A stretch of 64,000 nucleotides of DNA. It comes from Muricea muricata. Its lineage: Eukaryota > Cnidaria > Anthozoa > Malacalcyonacea > Plexauridae. The stretch is from NCBI GenBank assembly GCA_963855995.1, contig OY979719.1, forward strand, positions 8,148,112 through 8,212,111, given 5' to 3'. Positions 11,624 to 23,362 of the stretch are shown piece after piece. Within the stretch, counting starts at the first letter, position 1; the number at the start of each line of letters is the position of its first letter. The notes under the pieces are model-generated. The model was not told the origin of the DNA, ran no database searches, and was given only the letters and a program-made list of their open reading frames with translations. The position numbers were made by a program, and so were the translations under genes.

Positions 11624-14600
11624 TTAATGATGTTCTTCCTCATAGTATCGTGGTCGATTGTCTCTATTTTCTCTTCTTGGGTATCTTCTGGCCTGTTCCT
11701 CTTCCCTAGGTTCCTCATCAACATCGTCATCCGATACATCATATCCGATTTCATTTTCCTTTTCTGAGAACCGGGCCCCGAATTCTTCCTCTTCTTCGCT
11801 GTTGCTAAAATACGGGTCATCAACGTCTTTCATGTAAGGTGTTATTCGCTTGAAATGTGATGAATTCCGTGTAACCGTAACTCCGCGGCGTTTTGCTGTG
11901 ATCTGTGATCCTTTCACACGCGTTACTCGATAGGGGGACGGATTCCAAGGCAGATATAGTTTATTTCGCTGATGTTGTTTCATCAATACCAAATCTCCGA
12001 TACGCAATTGTGACTCTCTAGCATGGTTCCGTATATCTGCACGAACTTTCATCTTACTCTTTTCGAGAGCATCTCGTTGAAGTACGGTCTCGCGATTTCC
12101 CTGTTCTGATACCTCATCTAGTTGATGGCTCTCACTTCCTCTCTCTGCATCCACTCGATTCTTTTCTGGAATTACTGCGTTGTGGTCAGGCAGTCGGTTT
12201 CGGATTTGTCGGTTGAAAAGTAAATCGGCCGGGGCTTTTCCCGTTGTAGCATGTGGTGTTGTACGATAATCCAGGAGAAAACGATAAAGGTCATGCTTCC
12301 AATTCTTACCCTGTGAATGGGCAATTCTAACCGACTTTTCAATCGTCCTCATAAACCGTTCGACATGGGAATTGGCCTGCGGCCAATATGGTGTTATTTT
12401 TCGATGCTTAATACCATTTGTCGCTAGGTAACTCTGAAAATCGTGTCCTTGAAAAGGGGGACCATTATCACTTACAAATTCAATTGGAAATCCATGAATA
12501 GAAAAAATTTTCTCGAGCTTTTCAATAGTCACTGAAGTAGAAGGTGATCGAATGATTTCGACTTCCGGAAACCGCGAGTGTTCATCCATTAACACTAAAA
12601 GATAGTCCCCACTGGGAAATGGTCCACAAAAGTCTCCATGAATTACTTGCCATGGCTTGGATGGCATAGTTGTCATCTTCAATGGTTCGACATTTTTCGA
12701 GTCATTTGCAGCTTGACATTGGACACAAGAAGAAATTAGTGTTTCAATCTGCCGGTCTATCCCAGGCCACCAAACTTTTGTTCGAAGCAAGGTTTTGGTT
12801 TTTACAATACCTTGGTGCTGGCCATGGGCGATATTTAAGGTCTGGTTTCTCAACTTCCTGGGCATAACAAGACGATTCCCTCGAAGAACAATACCATTAT
12901 CTGAAACAGTCAGTTCGTTCCGAATACTTTGATAGGGTGTGAGATCAATGTTATTGTTGCTATTTGCCCTCTTTGGTTTTCCTGTCCAGTGACCCGTTCT
13001 AATAGCCGTAATGAGGGATTGAATTTCTGCATCTTTTCGACACACGTTTTCGATTTCCTGTCCACTCATAGATTTCGGCACTGAGTGGTTAGTTAGAAAG
13101 TTCACGTAATCTTCAGCAATGCTGTTTTTCTCCAATGTTACCAACGGTTGACGAGACAGAACATCAGCTGGGTTTGTTTTACCAGGTCTGTGGCGTAGAG
13201 TAAACTGGTATTGTTGTAAGCGCAGCGCCCAACGTTCTATCCTTGCAGATGGCTTTGCTTTAGGATGATATATAACTTCTAGTGGTTTATGATCGGTATC
13301 TAGCTCGAAATTAATTCCAATAAGGTAGATGTGAAATTTTTCACATCCGAAGACAACTCCAAGTGCCTCTTTTTCAGTTTGTGAATAACGTTGCTCAACC
13401 TTGCTGAGGCTCCGGCTGGCATATGCAACAATTCTGTCATTACCGTTGATGTCAAATTGCGATAAAATGGCCCCTAATCCGACGGGACTTGCATCGACTG
13501 TTACTCGTGTTCGTTTGGATGGGTCATAAAAAGCAGTCGTACAATCTTTCGCGATTTCTTCTTTCACTTTGTTAAAAGCCTGTTCGTGCCTATTTGTCCA
13601 CTTCCACATGACGCCTTTATTTGTTAGCTCACGCAATGGTGCTGTTATTGTTGCCAGGTGAGGGATGAACCGTTCACAATAGGTCGCCAACCCCAAAAAA
13701 CTGCGTAGCTGAGAAACATCTTTCGGCACTTTCATATTAACTAGTGCTTCAATTTTGTGTTTGTCTGCCGAAATGCCATCCTTGGACAAGATGTACCCGT
13801 AGAACCAAATACTGTCAACATTAAATGTACACTTTGAATCATTAAGTGTAAGATTACTTTCAAAAAGGCGCTTCATGAGAGCTTCTAGACGTGTATCGTG
13901 TTCTTTCTGCGTCTTTCCCCAAATGATGATATCATCTGCAATATTTCTGACACCCTCTAGCCCCTGCAATGTTTTTTGAATTGCAAACTGAAACTGCTCG
14001 GGTGCTGAATTCACTCCGAAACACAGACGCTTATACCGCATCAGACCATTGTGTGTGTGAAATGTAGTAAGAGATCGGGATTCTTCGTCAAGCACCAACT
14101 GATGAAATCCTGCTGTTAAATCCACTTTAGAAAACTTTGTAGCTCCAGCCATGTCTTCGAAAAGTTCCTCGACGTTAGGGATAACATGCCGCTCTCGCTC
14201 AATCATGGGATTAACATTTCGCATGTCAACGCATACTCTAACTTCGGTTGAATTATGTGGTTTGGGTGCAACAACTAGATTTGATACGTAAGGTGTAGGT
14301 GTCCCAGCTGGAACAAATTCAATGATGTCATTATTTTCAAGTTCTTTTAGTTTTTTCTCGGTTTGTTTTCGAAGATGAAAAGGTGTCTTCCGGGGTTTTT
14401 GAACAACGGGTTTAGCATCATTTTTCAGATGTAGGTGCACTTCGTGGTCTTTTAATTTTCCAATGCCATTGAAAACTGTGGGGTATTCTTGTTTAAGCTT
14501 TGACATTATTGGTGAATCAGGTTTTTTGTTTTTAAGGGCTGGTGGACTCTCATTCCCAAACTCAGCATGATCTTCTCGAGGATCAGTATAAGGGGCAGGG

Positions 14601-15919
14601 CCGGACTGAGCTACTGCATTCACATTTAACTTTACAATGCCTAACTCTGTTGCTGTAGAATAGCTGAGTAGTGAACCCCCATCACCATTTACCACATGGA
14701 ATACTGTCACAGCCATTTTTTGCTTTGACTCAATAAGTCCCTCAAATTTTCCTAGGACTGGCAAAGGTTGAGATTGCATGTAAGCATAAATTTTGTGCGT
14801 CGAATGTTGCAAGTGCAAGCTTGGATTTTTCTTTTTAATTTCATTAAAAGCTTTGGTATCTAAAATGTTTATTGTTGCCCCAGTGTCAACAATCATTCTT
14901 ATATTGGTTTTCTCAACCACAACAGGAATGGTTTTAACCTTTGATGCCGTTTCTGTACCTTTCTTTTCTACTGGTGGGGGCACAGTGAATACATACGAAT
15001 CCTCGTCTGAGGACTCTGACTTCTCTGCCTTATCAGTAACCGATCGGATGTTGAAATCGCCTTTTTTCTCTGATGGTTTGCTACTGGTATTCCGACCCCG
15101 GCTACTACGACACATAGAAGCAAAATGATTTTGTTTTCCACAGGCAAAACAAGACTTCCCCTTGGCTCTACACTCACTAAGGTGACCTGCATAGTAGTTA
15201 TCACCACAATTATAACATACCTTCTTACCACTCTGTTGCTGTTCATGTGTTCGCTCTTGTCGGACACCTTTTGCATGATCAGAGTTTTCCCTTGTGCTAG
15301 GAGACTGGGCGCCTGAGTTTCCTTGTTGGTTATGTACCAGATTAACAGAATTCGAAGAAACGCATAAATTACCATTATCTGCTTCTAATGCTTTTACAGC
15401 TTTATCTGTAATTTCCAGTGTTCTAGCATATGCCAATGTATCTGCTAATGTCAAATCCTCTTGAATAGCTTTTCTTCGTACTCTTGAAGACAAACACGCC
15501 TCTACAAGTTGAATTTTGATTTCATGTTCACTGTCGGAAAATTCACAAATGATTGCTTGTTGTCGAAGTCTAGTACAATACTGATCAATTGTTTCCTCCG
15601 TCATTTGTTTCAACTGGCGAAATTTATGGGTTTCGAATAAAAGATTTTTCTTAGGTGAAAAATATGCACTTAACTTTTCAATTGCTTTCTTGTAATCTTT
15701 ATCTTCCCCGACATCAGATAAAGTTGCAAAAATCTTCTCAACCTCGTTTCCAGCAGTATACAAAAGCAGAGCTCTTTTCCTAGTTTCATCTTTTATGTCC
15801 ATCGCAACCAAGAACCGTTCGAATCTTTGCAACCATTCTTTCCAGCGAACAGATAAAGTAGTTGGGTCAGAATACGGATCGAATTTCTCCAAACTTGACA
15901 AATCTAAAGCCATTGCCAT
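11624..15919 (-). CDS. Gag-Pol polyprotein of a Ty3/Gypsy retrotransposon (1431 codons)
   Basis: A single open frame from ATG 15919. Order of parts: capsid-like gag (1-225); two Cys-rich zinc knuckles (about 232-269: CYNCGDNYYAGHLSEC is atypical, CFACGKQNHFASMC is classic CCHC); aspartic protease with VDTGAT (about 342); reverse transcriptase with VCVDMRNVN and the catalytic box IADD (about 658); RNase H starting TVDAS (about 806); integrase with an HHCC finger ending CVQCQA (1030-1071) and D-D-E residues in GDFCGPF, VSDNGPPF and the ERFMRTIEK helix. A GPY/F-like module with PSPYRVTRVKG follows. All catalytic boxes are intact, gag and pol are fused in one frame, and the tail is Glu/Arg-rich. 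It makes the particle, copies the RNA and inserts the DNA. Probably active or recently so. Confidence 0.96.
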   Translation of the reverse strand: MAMALDLSSLEKFDPYSDPTTLSVRWKEWLQRFERFLVAMDIKDETRKRALLLYTAGNEVEKIFATLSDVGEDKDYKKAIEKLSAYFSPKKNLLFETHKFRQLKQMTEETIDQYCTRLRQQAIICEFSDSEHEIKIQLVEACLSSRVRRKAIQEDLTLADTLAYARTLEITDKAVKALEADNGNLCVSSNSVNLVHNQQGNSGAQSPSTRENSDHAKGVRQERTHEQQQSGKKVCYNCGDNYYAGHLSECRAKGKSCFACGKQNHFASMCRSSRGRNTSSKPSEKKGDFNIRSVTDKAEKSESSDEDSYVFTVPPPVEKKGTETASKVKTIPVVVEKTNIRMIVDTGATINILDTKAFNEIKKKNPSLHLQHSTHKIYAYMQSQPLPVLGKFEGLIESKQKMAVTVFHVVNGDGGSLLSYSTATELGIVKLNVNAVAQSGPAPYTDPREDHAEFGNESPPALKNKKPDSPIMSKLKQEYPTVFNGIGKLKDHEVHLHLKNDAKPVVQKPRKTPFHLRKQTEKKLKELENNDIIEFVPAGTPTPYVSNLVVAPKPHNSTEVRVCVDMRNVNPMIERERHVIPNVEELFEDMAGATKFSKVDLTAGFHQLVLDEESRSLTTFHTHNGLMRYKRLCFGVNSAPEQFQFAIQKTLQGLEGVRNIADDIIIWGKTQKEHDTRLEALMKRLFESNLTLNDSKCTFNVDSIWFYGYILSKDGISADKHKIEALVNMKVPKDVSQLRSFLGLATYCERFIPHLATITAPLRELTNKGVMWKWTNRHEQAFNKVKEEIAKDCTTAFYDPSKRTRVTVDASPVGLGAILSQFDINGNDRIVAYASRSLSKVEQRYSQTEKEALGVVFGCEKFHIYLIGINFELDTDHKPLEVIYHPKAKPSARIERWALRLQQYQFTLRHRPGKTNPADVLSRQPLVTLEKNSIAEDYVNFLTNHSVPKSMSGQEIENVCRKDAEIQSLITAIRTGHWTGKPKRANSNNNIDLTPYQSIRNELTVSDNGIVLRGNRLVMPRKLRNQTLNIAHGQHQGIVKTKTLLRTKVWWPGIDRQIETLISSCVQCQAANDSKNVEPLKMTTMPSKPWQVIHGDFCGPFPSGDYLLVLMDEHSRFPEVEIIRSPSTSVTIEKLEKIFSIHGFPIEFVSDNGPPFQGHDFQSYLATNGIKHRKITPYWPQANSHVERFMRTIEKSVRIAHSQGKNWKHDLYRFLLDYRTTPHATTGKAPADLLFNRQIRNRLPDHNAVIPEKNRVDAERGSESHQLDEVSEQGNRETVLQRDALEKSKMKVRADIRNHARESQLRIGDLVLMKQHQRNKLYLPWNPSPYRVTRVKGSQITAKRRGVTVTRNSSHFKRITPYMKDVDDPYFSNSEEEEEFGARFSEKENEIGYDVSDDDVDEEPREEEQARRYPRRENRDNRPRYYEEEHH

Positions 15920-16022
15920 TTTGAAATATATCCCAAAAATGTAACTTCAAATCAACGTTAAATTTGTGTCAAAACAAATCTAAATGCATACAGTTTTCCC
16001 TCGTTTCTCCTTGGGTGTATTT

Positions 16023-16039
16023 TTCGTCCTCGTCGCCAA
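16023..16039 (-). other. Primer-binding site region
   Basis: Directly after the 5' LTR on the element strand: TTGGCGACGAGGACGAA, the usual position of the tRNA primer site. The cognate tRNA was not identified. Confidence 0.7.
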
Positions 16040-16188
16040 TATAATGTTTTCAAACTCAACTATAAACACATTTATTTACTACCAATATATTACAAATCAA
16101 GACACATAAAAACACGTTTGTATACTTCCCGCCATCTTGGACAATCCCCATTCCTGCCCAGGCTCCCTACATAAGCCCATACAGCACA
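16040..16188 (-). repeat. 5' LTR of the Gypsy element
   Basis: 149 bp, identical by eye to the 3' LTR; it should contain promoter and polyadenylation signals. No strong TATA box is obvious. Confidence 0.95.
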
Positions 16189-16193
16189 ATCAG

Positions 16194-16744
16194 GTATTGC
16201 ATTCATGCAGGAAATTGACAAAATGTTGGAATCCTTAATTTGAAGCACTCAGACCTGCAAAATTATCATACACAATACTTTGGTTGTGGCGAGAGTTTTA
16301 TATACATCCTGTAAACAATCCTTTTTTCAAACTGCATTTACTATAATTCCTGTAAGTTTTGAACTTGGGTAATGCCAAGTGAACTCAACTAATATAGTTC
16401 TGTAATAATGCTCGCTAATGTTTCATTTAATGTTGATATTCATAGTTAATATTAACAAATTGAATGACATATATTTTATATTTTGGTAAAACGAAGGCCT
16501 GTGATTGGCTGAAAAGAACTTTTAACCGGTCATTAACGTATACGGAAAATTCAAAGTGGCCGCCAATAAAAGTTGTTTTCATTTTTTCATGGATATTTTT
16601 TACTTTTGACGAAATGAAACAAATAACAGAATATTACAAAAACGTACGCATGTTACGGCAGTAAACTAAGGTAGCAACTAATTAATTAAAAACTTTTCAT
16701 GATCTAAAATTTACGAAAAACAACACATCTTAAAACAAAAAGCA
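16194..16744. other. AT-rich stretch, no gene seen
   Basis: A 66-codon ORF (16464-16664) has no recognisable features and ordinary base composition; not called. Confidence 0.4.
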
Positions 16745-16799
16745 AAATGTGACCCTCTTTGGGAAAACATACGTTAACGGTTTAGCGTGAAAATGAGAA

Positions 16800-16990
16800 A
16801 AAGAACGGATTCGAAACGGACACGGCACGGTTTGCTCAAGGAGTGATCACGGCCTTCCAAAGTGTGAACACGGTACCATAATTTTTTTTCACACTTTGGT
16901 TAAAGTGTTTTCACGCGATGAACTGCCCGTTTTCACAGATAGAACCATCCGTTTTCACAGATGAATGTTATTCCTGGTTTCAGAATTTTT
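16800..16990. repeat. Left subterminal repeats of the 4.25-kb transposon
   Basis: Degenerate repeats of CACGG, AAAGTGTGAACACGG and CCGTTTTCACAGAT, mirrored by a similar cluster at the right end. Such clusters are typical transposase-binding sites. Confidence 0.6.
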
Positions 16991-18638
16991 GATTCACGCC
17001 TTCAGGGATTAGGATTAACCCAGCAACTTTCTACCCAACCGAGTCGAGCAGAGTGTTTCCGTCCGTGCATATGTGATTAATTTTGACTGGATTTCTGATT
17101 AGATGATGAAGTTTTACTGTCTAAGATCTTTATCAATGCTCCATTCACGCAATGTCTTTGTGTAAGTGCATCATACATGGAATTCTGCTTCCCAATTACA
17201 ATTTTTTATGTTTACATCTTTCTAATATGATTTATATGCGTAAAAATATAGATGAGTCAAAAATATAGATATACCGCGCAAAAATATAGAAAAATATAGA
17301 TATACCGCACAAATAGCGCAACTACGCATATCTGTGTGTAGTAGCTAATTTCTACTATTAATATCTTCCGGCTCGGGCCTTGGCTGGAAACGTCAAATCT
17401 CAACTCTATTTGTATTGTTTAGGTAGTGAAATATATACTGTATTTGCCCTTTAAATCAGTATGTATATATGGCTGCATTTAAAGCCACTGAATACAACTC
17501 TTTCATTATAATCTTTCTGAACTGTTTATATATATTTACGATTATGCATAAGTTATAACTGGAAATCTTTCAATTACCTTGCGATGTCTTTATACTTGTG
17601 TCTGTGATGTCGCCTGCATGTTCTTTAATTGCTAAACAGTGTTCTTTTGTTGGCCAAAATAAACCATCACATAAAACAGAAATTTTGTATAGTGCAATAT
17701 ATGTTCAACTATAAACCAGCTACATCACATACTTCATAGGAAATATTCAAGATCCCGTTCGCACAAACTCCTAAGCTAGCAGTCAGGAATGTATTACGAA
17801 ACATACACGAATTAATACATACAGGTATTTCGGTTTACAGTTAATGGGTTTATGCATGGATTCTGCTTGACGCACGCTAAAGTTTCATATTTGTCCTCAA
17901 ATGATTTTTAAATTAGTAGAGTTCTAAAATTAAACTTCAGTACCGGCTAGTGCATGATCAAATCATTCATTAATAAGAACACAGTAAAAATTTACCTAAG
18001 TAATTGTACAGTTTTGCTACCATGATCGCCAACGTGTTCATGTGTATTCGATTCGGATGTAAGAACATGTTTAAAGACCCAAATAACAAAGGGAGCGCTC
18101 GATGCAAGATGACTAGACAACCAACGAACGTTTCAGAACCAGTCTACTGTAGCTATTTTGCTATCTATTCGCCGTTCTATATATATTCGATAATGGTGTT
18201 GTGCATGATTGCGTGCACGTGCGTGTCAAATAACTCTTGAGGAAAAATTAATCCACTTAAACTGCCAGCAATTTAAATTCAAGTATCTGCTTAATGTGCA
18301 TGCAACCTTTACTTACAAGGCCACTACAAATAACCCGTATTATTGTTTTGTTTTCTTTTGGATATTTTACTATTATATTAGTATACTCGACAACATCATA
18401 TCGACAGTATGCCGCTGGCCAGTTAAACAGTTAGTAAACAGTACATACTGTAATAAAGTATAAGCCGTGCGTTAGTGATTTTTACGAATCCAACTCAACC
18501 AGAAATAAGAAGCTTAAGTTGACATAGTTCTGTTCATTTACACCTGTTTCATGGATAAAGATAAGACTTATTATGTTTTACAGTACTCTCTACACACTTA
18601 TACTTTTAGTACTGATTCGATCCCCAACGTTTTTTCCT

Positions 18639-18696
18639 TAGCCTGCGTGCAGACCCTAATAATCACGAAACGTGGTTAGGGTCTGCACGCAGGCTA
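18639..18696. repeat. Perfect 21-bp inverted repeat hairpin
   Basis: TAGCCTGCGTGCAGACCCTAA and its complement around a 16-nt loop; a small MITE or the fused ends of one. Confidence 0.7.
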
Positions 18697-20004
18697 CTTT
18701 TTGTAGTGTTCTTTAAGACGAAGCCAGATCGCTATATAAGCCTTCCTTCGGAATGGTCTATATGTTCCGCTGATTATACCAGAGACAGTTACAAGTCTAC
18801 AGCTGTTACTTATCTTTAAGTTGCAATCTCCTCCACACATTCAAATCGCGCTATTTCCTTTCCAAACGGAAAAAAATAATTGTCCGAGTAACGAAAACTT
18901 TTTGCGAGTTTGCTAAGCTGTAAACACAGACCTAGCCTGCTAATTATTTAATCGACAGCTTATTAGTTTTGGATGCCACAGTTTTTGTAAAATTATATAG
19001 AAGGAAATTTGAGTAAATACGAATGAGATAAATATTGCTGGTCGAAGTCGCAGATATTTCATTCACTATGGAGAACTGGTTGAAAATCAGTTGAAATCTA
19101 CTTCCATTAGGGAATTGAATTGACCAATGTAATTTGTCACCGTGCTTTTTTAGAAGTTATTCCAGTTTAAAGCTGATTTTAGTCTTTAACCATAATTAGA
19201 TACTTGACATCTTCCTCGATTCAAATCCGCTTATTTGATTACTCCAAATAATAAATATTATTGTTCAGATATTTATTTTAAACTATGCAGCATTCGATTT
19301 TATTGAAAAGTTGAGAGAGCAACCTCAAATACTATTTTCAGGCCAGTATGCGTGGATCTATATGTCAGTGCAATTAGCAACAGGCAGTCTGTCCAAAGAG
19401 GCAGTCACAGTAAGCAGGAAATATGGCAAACAAAATGACAATCAAGTAAGCCGCTTGCGAATGATCGAATGTCAAAAAACCATTACCAGTCATTTGGTAT
19501 TGAAGTAATAAAATATGCCTGCAAGTGATACTATTTTTTCGAAAATGTCTTATCTATTTATGAATATTCATTCTGGTAACGATATATTGACCAAGATGGT
19601 GGCAGCGTAATGCTGAAATCCAGTCTAAATACCACGAATGCCATGCATATATGTTGTAAAAGATCAGAGGTGCGTTTAATATCTAGCTATTGGTAATGAT
19701 ATGATAATGTTTGTTTGTTTATTATTTGGAACAATGTCTGAAGCGCGGCGCGTAAGAGCTTGGTTATATTAGTTGGAAGTCTAGGCTTTTTTGTTTTGAA
19801 ATCAGCTACGTGTATAAGCGAGAAATCATGACTTCACTTAATGCATATAGACAGATACGACGTGTATAGCCTTTAATAGACAGTTTAAGGACATTTGGTA
19901 TTTTACTATTCTTATTGTAGATATATTCATTAGTGTATATTTTAACGTTATCTACTATATTAGAGTCATAATACTACTTACCGTTTAGTATAGGTTTTTA
20001 CATG

Positions 20005-20079
20005 TACAGCGCTTTGAGTATTTAACGTAAACTATATGCGCTATATTTAAATGAATAAATTATTATTATTATTATTATA
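20005..20079 (+). mobile_element. 3' tail of an L2/CR1-related LINE or SINE
   Basis: ACAGCGCTTTGAG, then GCGCTATATTTAAATGAATA and an (ATT)n tail. This order is a widely shared 3' end of L2/CR1-type LINEs and the SINEs they mobilise. No coding part is attached. Confidence 0.65.
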
Positions 20080-20754
20080 GAAGCAGAAATATTTTTATAT
20101 TATTTGGCTACATATACACAGTTGGCGTAAAGTTGTCTATAAGCAGTATCCTGCGAACAGTTGGGATTCATTTCAGTTGTAAGGCCAGAATAACAATGTA
20201 TACCTTCTTTGTAGAGGCTTTGTGTTTATATCAGCTTTATATTGTTTAATTTTAGCTAGATATTGTAGGACTACCACCGATATGTATACAACTTTGTATA
20301 CATGCATGGTTTAACACGGCTCAATGTATTACGGTCCTCAATACAACTATAGTTAAATGCAGTTAAATCCATAATCCTACAATTTTTGTATATCAGCAAA
20401 CATACATGTTTAGCAATATAAATAATTTGAATGTACATGTATTTTCACGGCGCGCAGTTTTAGCAGATCTTCGAGCACAGCGTTTGATTTTCGAATCTTT
20501 AATTTTGTTTACCAGGGACAATTTGTCACTTAACATGTCACGTATAAAGCAAGCAAGTATTTTATGCGTATCGCCATACCGTAGCAAGACTTTTACAGTA
20601 AATGTATGAATAAACCTATTGCTCGAATTAGCGGAATGCCATTTGATCCGTGCAACTCTGACGATTAGATTATCCGGTAAGCGGTTTAAGTTGAACCGTA
20701 TTATCTGGCAAACAAAATGGATTAAAGCAAAATGGGGGAATTAGTTCTCACGCT

Positions 20755-20945
20755 TAGATAAAAAATCACGGATAGCTCAAAGCGTGTTCACGGATAGGTC
20801 AAAGTGTTATCACGCACAGATAAAAGTGTTATCACGCACAGACCAAAGTGTTTTCACACTTATTTTAACTGTTATCACGGTCATCCTAATCTCGATCACG
20901 GTTTGCGCTTCCCGTTATCACGGCTAATAAACGGTTTGAAAACGG
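20755..20945. repeat. Right subterminal repeats of the 4.25-kb transposon
   Basis: At least five units like CAAAGTGTTATCACGCACAG and TATCACGG. Unit spacing of roughly 22-30 bp suggests arrayed protein-binding sites. Confidence 0.65.
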
Positions 20946-21003
20946 TTTCTACAGCGTTTTTTTCAAAGCGTTAACGTATGTTTTCCCAAAGAGGGTCACA
21001 AAT

Positions 21004-22185
21004 ATAAAGTGTCAAGAGGGAATAATGAGCAAATTCAAGCCACGTTATGAAACCCAGTTTTCATACAAATGTTTTACCGATGCACTGGTAATAAGTGCTA
21101 TTTACAACATGAGTGACCGTGTTGTATCGGATATACAAACTTGAGCCAAACGCGAGTGTTGCATATCTAATACAGCATGGTCACTCATAAATCGCGTATG
21201 AAACTCTCCAGTTTTATAGATCTGTTAGCGAACTAGTTTGAGAATACATCTTATATAAGACTGAAAAATCTAAGATAAAATTTAAGCAAATCCAGAAATA
21301 TCCATATCACATATACAGACTTCTTCACGCTCATGATTTAATTCTTTGTGTTTTCTTCATGAACTATTAAATAAGTTTCTCAACATCACTTTAAAAAACT
21401 AGATGTTATACAGACACGTTACATTTGATAGTAATCTTTATGTGGTCAATTTGGAACAAAGGTGTATAAAAAAGTACAGACGCTTATATACTGTTGTATT
21501 AATTTTTGACAGCTCTGAGTTCCTCAAATTAGTGATGGAATTCAATTTACGTGTTAACATGACGTTCTCAGTAATATTTCTATGTGTACGCGAACTGTTT
21601 TACAACAGTTTGACTGTTAAATTGTTCGACCACTTGACCACAAAATGTCCTTTCTTCACCTCCGACATTTTCTCTTTTCACAAGTTCTATTGTTGATTTG
21701 ACGTTTTACAACACAAATATGTTTACACTATTGATAAATAACTATAAGTGTTATACTTGTTAATGGAATATTTTACTGGTGAATCAACAGAGTGCATAAG
21801 AAACCCTTTCAAATTTAAATCACCCGCAACAATTGCCACATCACGTGTAGCGCTCTTGCGCGAGCTCTGCAGCTCCTGGCTCTGGATATTGGGTTACTAC
21901 TTGTTGTTTTATAAAAGATTATCGCTTTGCAGCGCAACAAAGATCTTCTTTCTATTGAAGTATGAAATTAAGTTATATCAAGTTTTTAATTATTTATCCT
22001 TCACCACCTTGTGTGCAACTACACTGTGGGAATTGAGCATTTTCCAAAAAACGTTTATGTTTATCTTTGAACACTTAATGATAATAAAGTTACAGGTCAT
22101 CATCGCCCAGGTTACTACAGTCCCCCCCCCCCACAAAAATTGCCCCATTGCTATCCCATCTATTTAATTGATCCCTCGAAAATGA
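21004..22185. other. Intergenic, no gene seen
   Basis: Two ORFs of 97 and 139 codons (from 21403 and 21748) show no recognisable domain. The poly-C block at 22122-22148 followed by AAAATTGCCCCAT resembles 4885-4910, a dispersed repeat. Confidence 0.35.
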
Positions 22186-22189
22186 CTCG

Positions 22190-22250
22190 CTGCATGCAGA
22201 ATGGAAACTGGCTAACATTTTTCAAGAAAGGTGATAAATCTCATGTTGGA
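22190..22250 (+). pseudogene. LINE reverse-transcriptase fragment
   Basis: Codes LHAEWKLANIFQ in one frame, the conserved start of the RT fingers (compare EWKLANIVPVYKK at 39 kb). It breaks off after about 20 codons. Confidence 0.5.
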
Positions 22251-22399
22251 TGAACTACGTTACTAAATCACTTCTTTGCGTCCTATCGCAAGTTTTTGAG
22301 CGCAGTATAGACATTATATAAACATCTTTGAATAGACATCTCTGTAAAAAGCCTTGAGAGCGCGATGATGATTGAAAAATTAAGAAACTCATTAGCGTA

Positions 22400-22480
22400 T
22401 TGGCGTCATACCCTACGAATTCTTCCCCCATTAACGCTCCAGTTACGCCTGAGGGCCCCTGAGTGAAGTATAATGAGCCC
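22400..22480 (-). repeat. hAT-like MITE family fragment
   Basis: On the - strand TGGAGCGTTAATGGGGGAA matches the family at 9559; inserted between two LINE fragments. Confidence 0.45.
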
Positions 22481-22547
22481 AATCGTGTTCCTCCTCCACC
22501 TACTGTAAGTACTCTTTCTAATGTTTTTTAGTATTCAAAAGCGGCTT

Positions 22548-22624
22548 GCTTTGCTGACGACACCAAGATCTTCCGTCGCGTCGGTTCTACTTCCGATGCT
22601 GCACTCAAATCAACTGAAATGCAA
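22548..22624 (+). pseudogene. LINE reverse-transcriptase fragment around the catalytic ADD box
   Basis: Codes ADDTKIFRRVGS and onward, the RT motif C region. Probably the same dead LINE as 22190, with the part between replaced by the MITE fragment. Confidence 0.6.
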
Positions 22625-22639
22625 GTGTCTACTTGTTAC

Positions 22640-23350
22640 GTATACTAGGAAAACCCATCTTGTAACCTATGTGTATCAGATCAAGGTTACGTAGCTCCTT
22701 AGCACCTCAGTCGTAATTTGGGTTTTGAGTGATCGCAGATGGACCCAGCATTTTTAGAAAGTTATATGAAAGCAAGCAAGCTGATTGGTTTCATCACGAG
22801 AAGCGGTGCAGTAAAACACTCAAAGACTTCTCATAAGCTGGTATCTCTCGATTGTTCCGATTCTTAATTTGCCACACAGGTCAAGCATGATCTCCCCAGA
22901 CAGAGTTGCAAAGAAGCTACGGGTACGTGGGTATTACCTGTAAGAAATGCTTGCAAAATGGGCGGTCAATGACAAAAGTTTCATGTCAACACACTACATA
23001 AGTATCCAAAACCCTAACATAACAAAAAATAGATAATGATCTATTAAATTTCTTAAAAAAATTTAAGATTTCTTAAAAAAATAGTGATCAAGCTTCATTC
23101 TCATCTTCAATTTGGAAAGCCCAACTTTACGTATTTTGAGGAAGGTTTGCAATTTTGCCCCGCAGAAAGTTGAACGCTTTTTACAAATCTGTCCGCAGAC
23201 TGTCGTTTCAATAAAATCTTGTTTTCTTGAAGACATGCATAAACCATTCGATGCACGGGGGGTTCAAAAATTTTGTAGAAAACTGCTAATACTGATATAG
23301 GGTGGGGGTCAAGCTCAGTTAGTATTGATGTTTTTATGATGTAGATTCGC
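22640..23350. other. Intergenic, no gene seen
   Basis: No coding signal. The last part (from about 23310) resembles 40290-40370 and is likely decayed upstream sequence of the LINE that follows. Confidence 0.35.
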
Positions 23351-23362
23351 GTGAGCTAACTG

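Larger units (their letters stand above)
11319..16188 (-). mobile_element. Complete Ty3/Gypsy LTR retrotransposon
   Basis: A 4870-bp element with two LTRs of 149 bp that I read as identical, flanked by the 5-bp duplication ATCAG (11314-11318 and 16189-16193). It holds one open gag-pol frame. Identical LTRs and an unbroken frame mean a recent insertion. The LTRs are unusually short. Confidence 0.97.
16749..20999. mobile_element. 4.25-kb non-autonomous DNA transposon with 31-bp TIRs
   Basis: GTGACCCTCTTTGGGAAAAC at 16749 is mirrored exactly at the far end; the perfect arm is 31 bp and ends in CGTTAACG. AAAT flanks both sides (16745-16748 and 21000-21003), fitting a 4-bp duplication. No transposase or other long frame lies inside. 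The interior is anonymous AT-rich DNA with a hairpin and a LINE/SINE 3' tail that inserted later. Confidence 0.85.

Noticed and set aside
11509-11823. 104-codon ORF at the Gypsy 3' end
   Set aside because: Out-of-frame shadow of the gag-pol tail plus the AACAAT microsatellite.
21748-22167. 139-codon ORF
   Set aside because: No recognisable motif, low-complexity poly-C end and a dispersed-repeat start.
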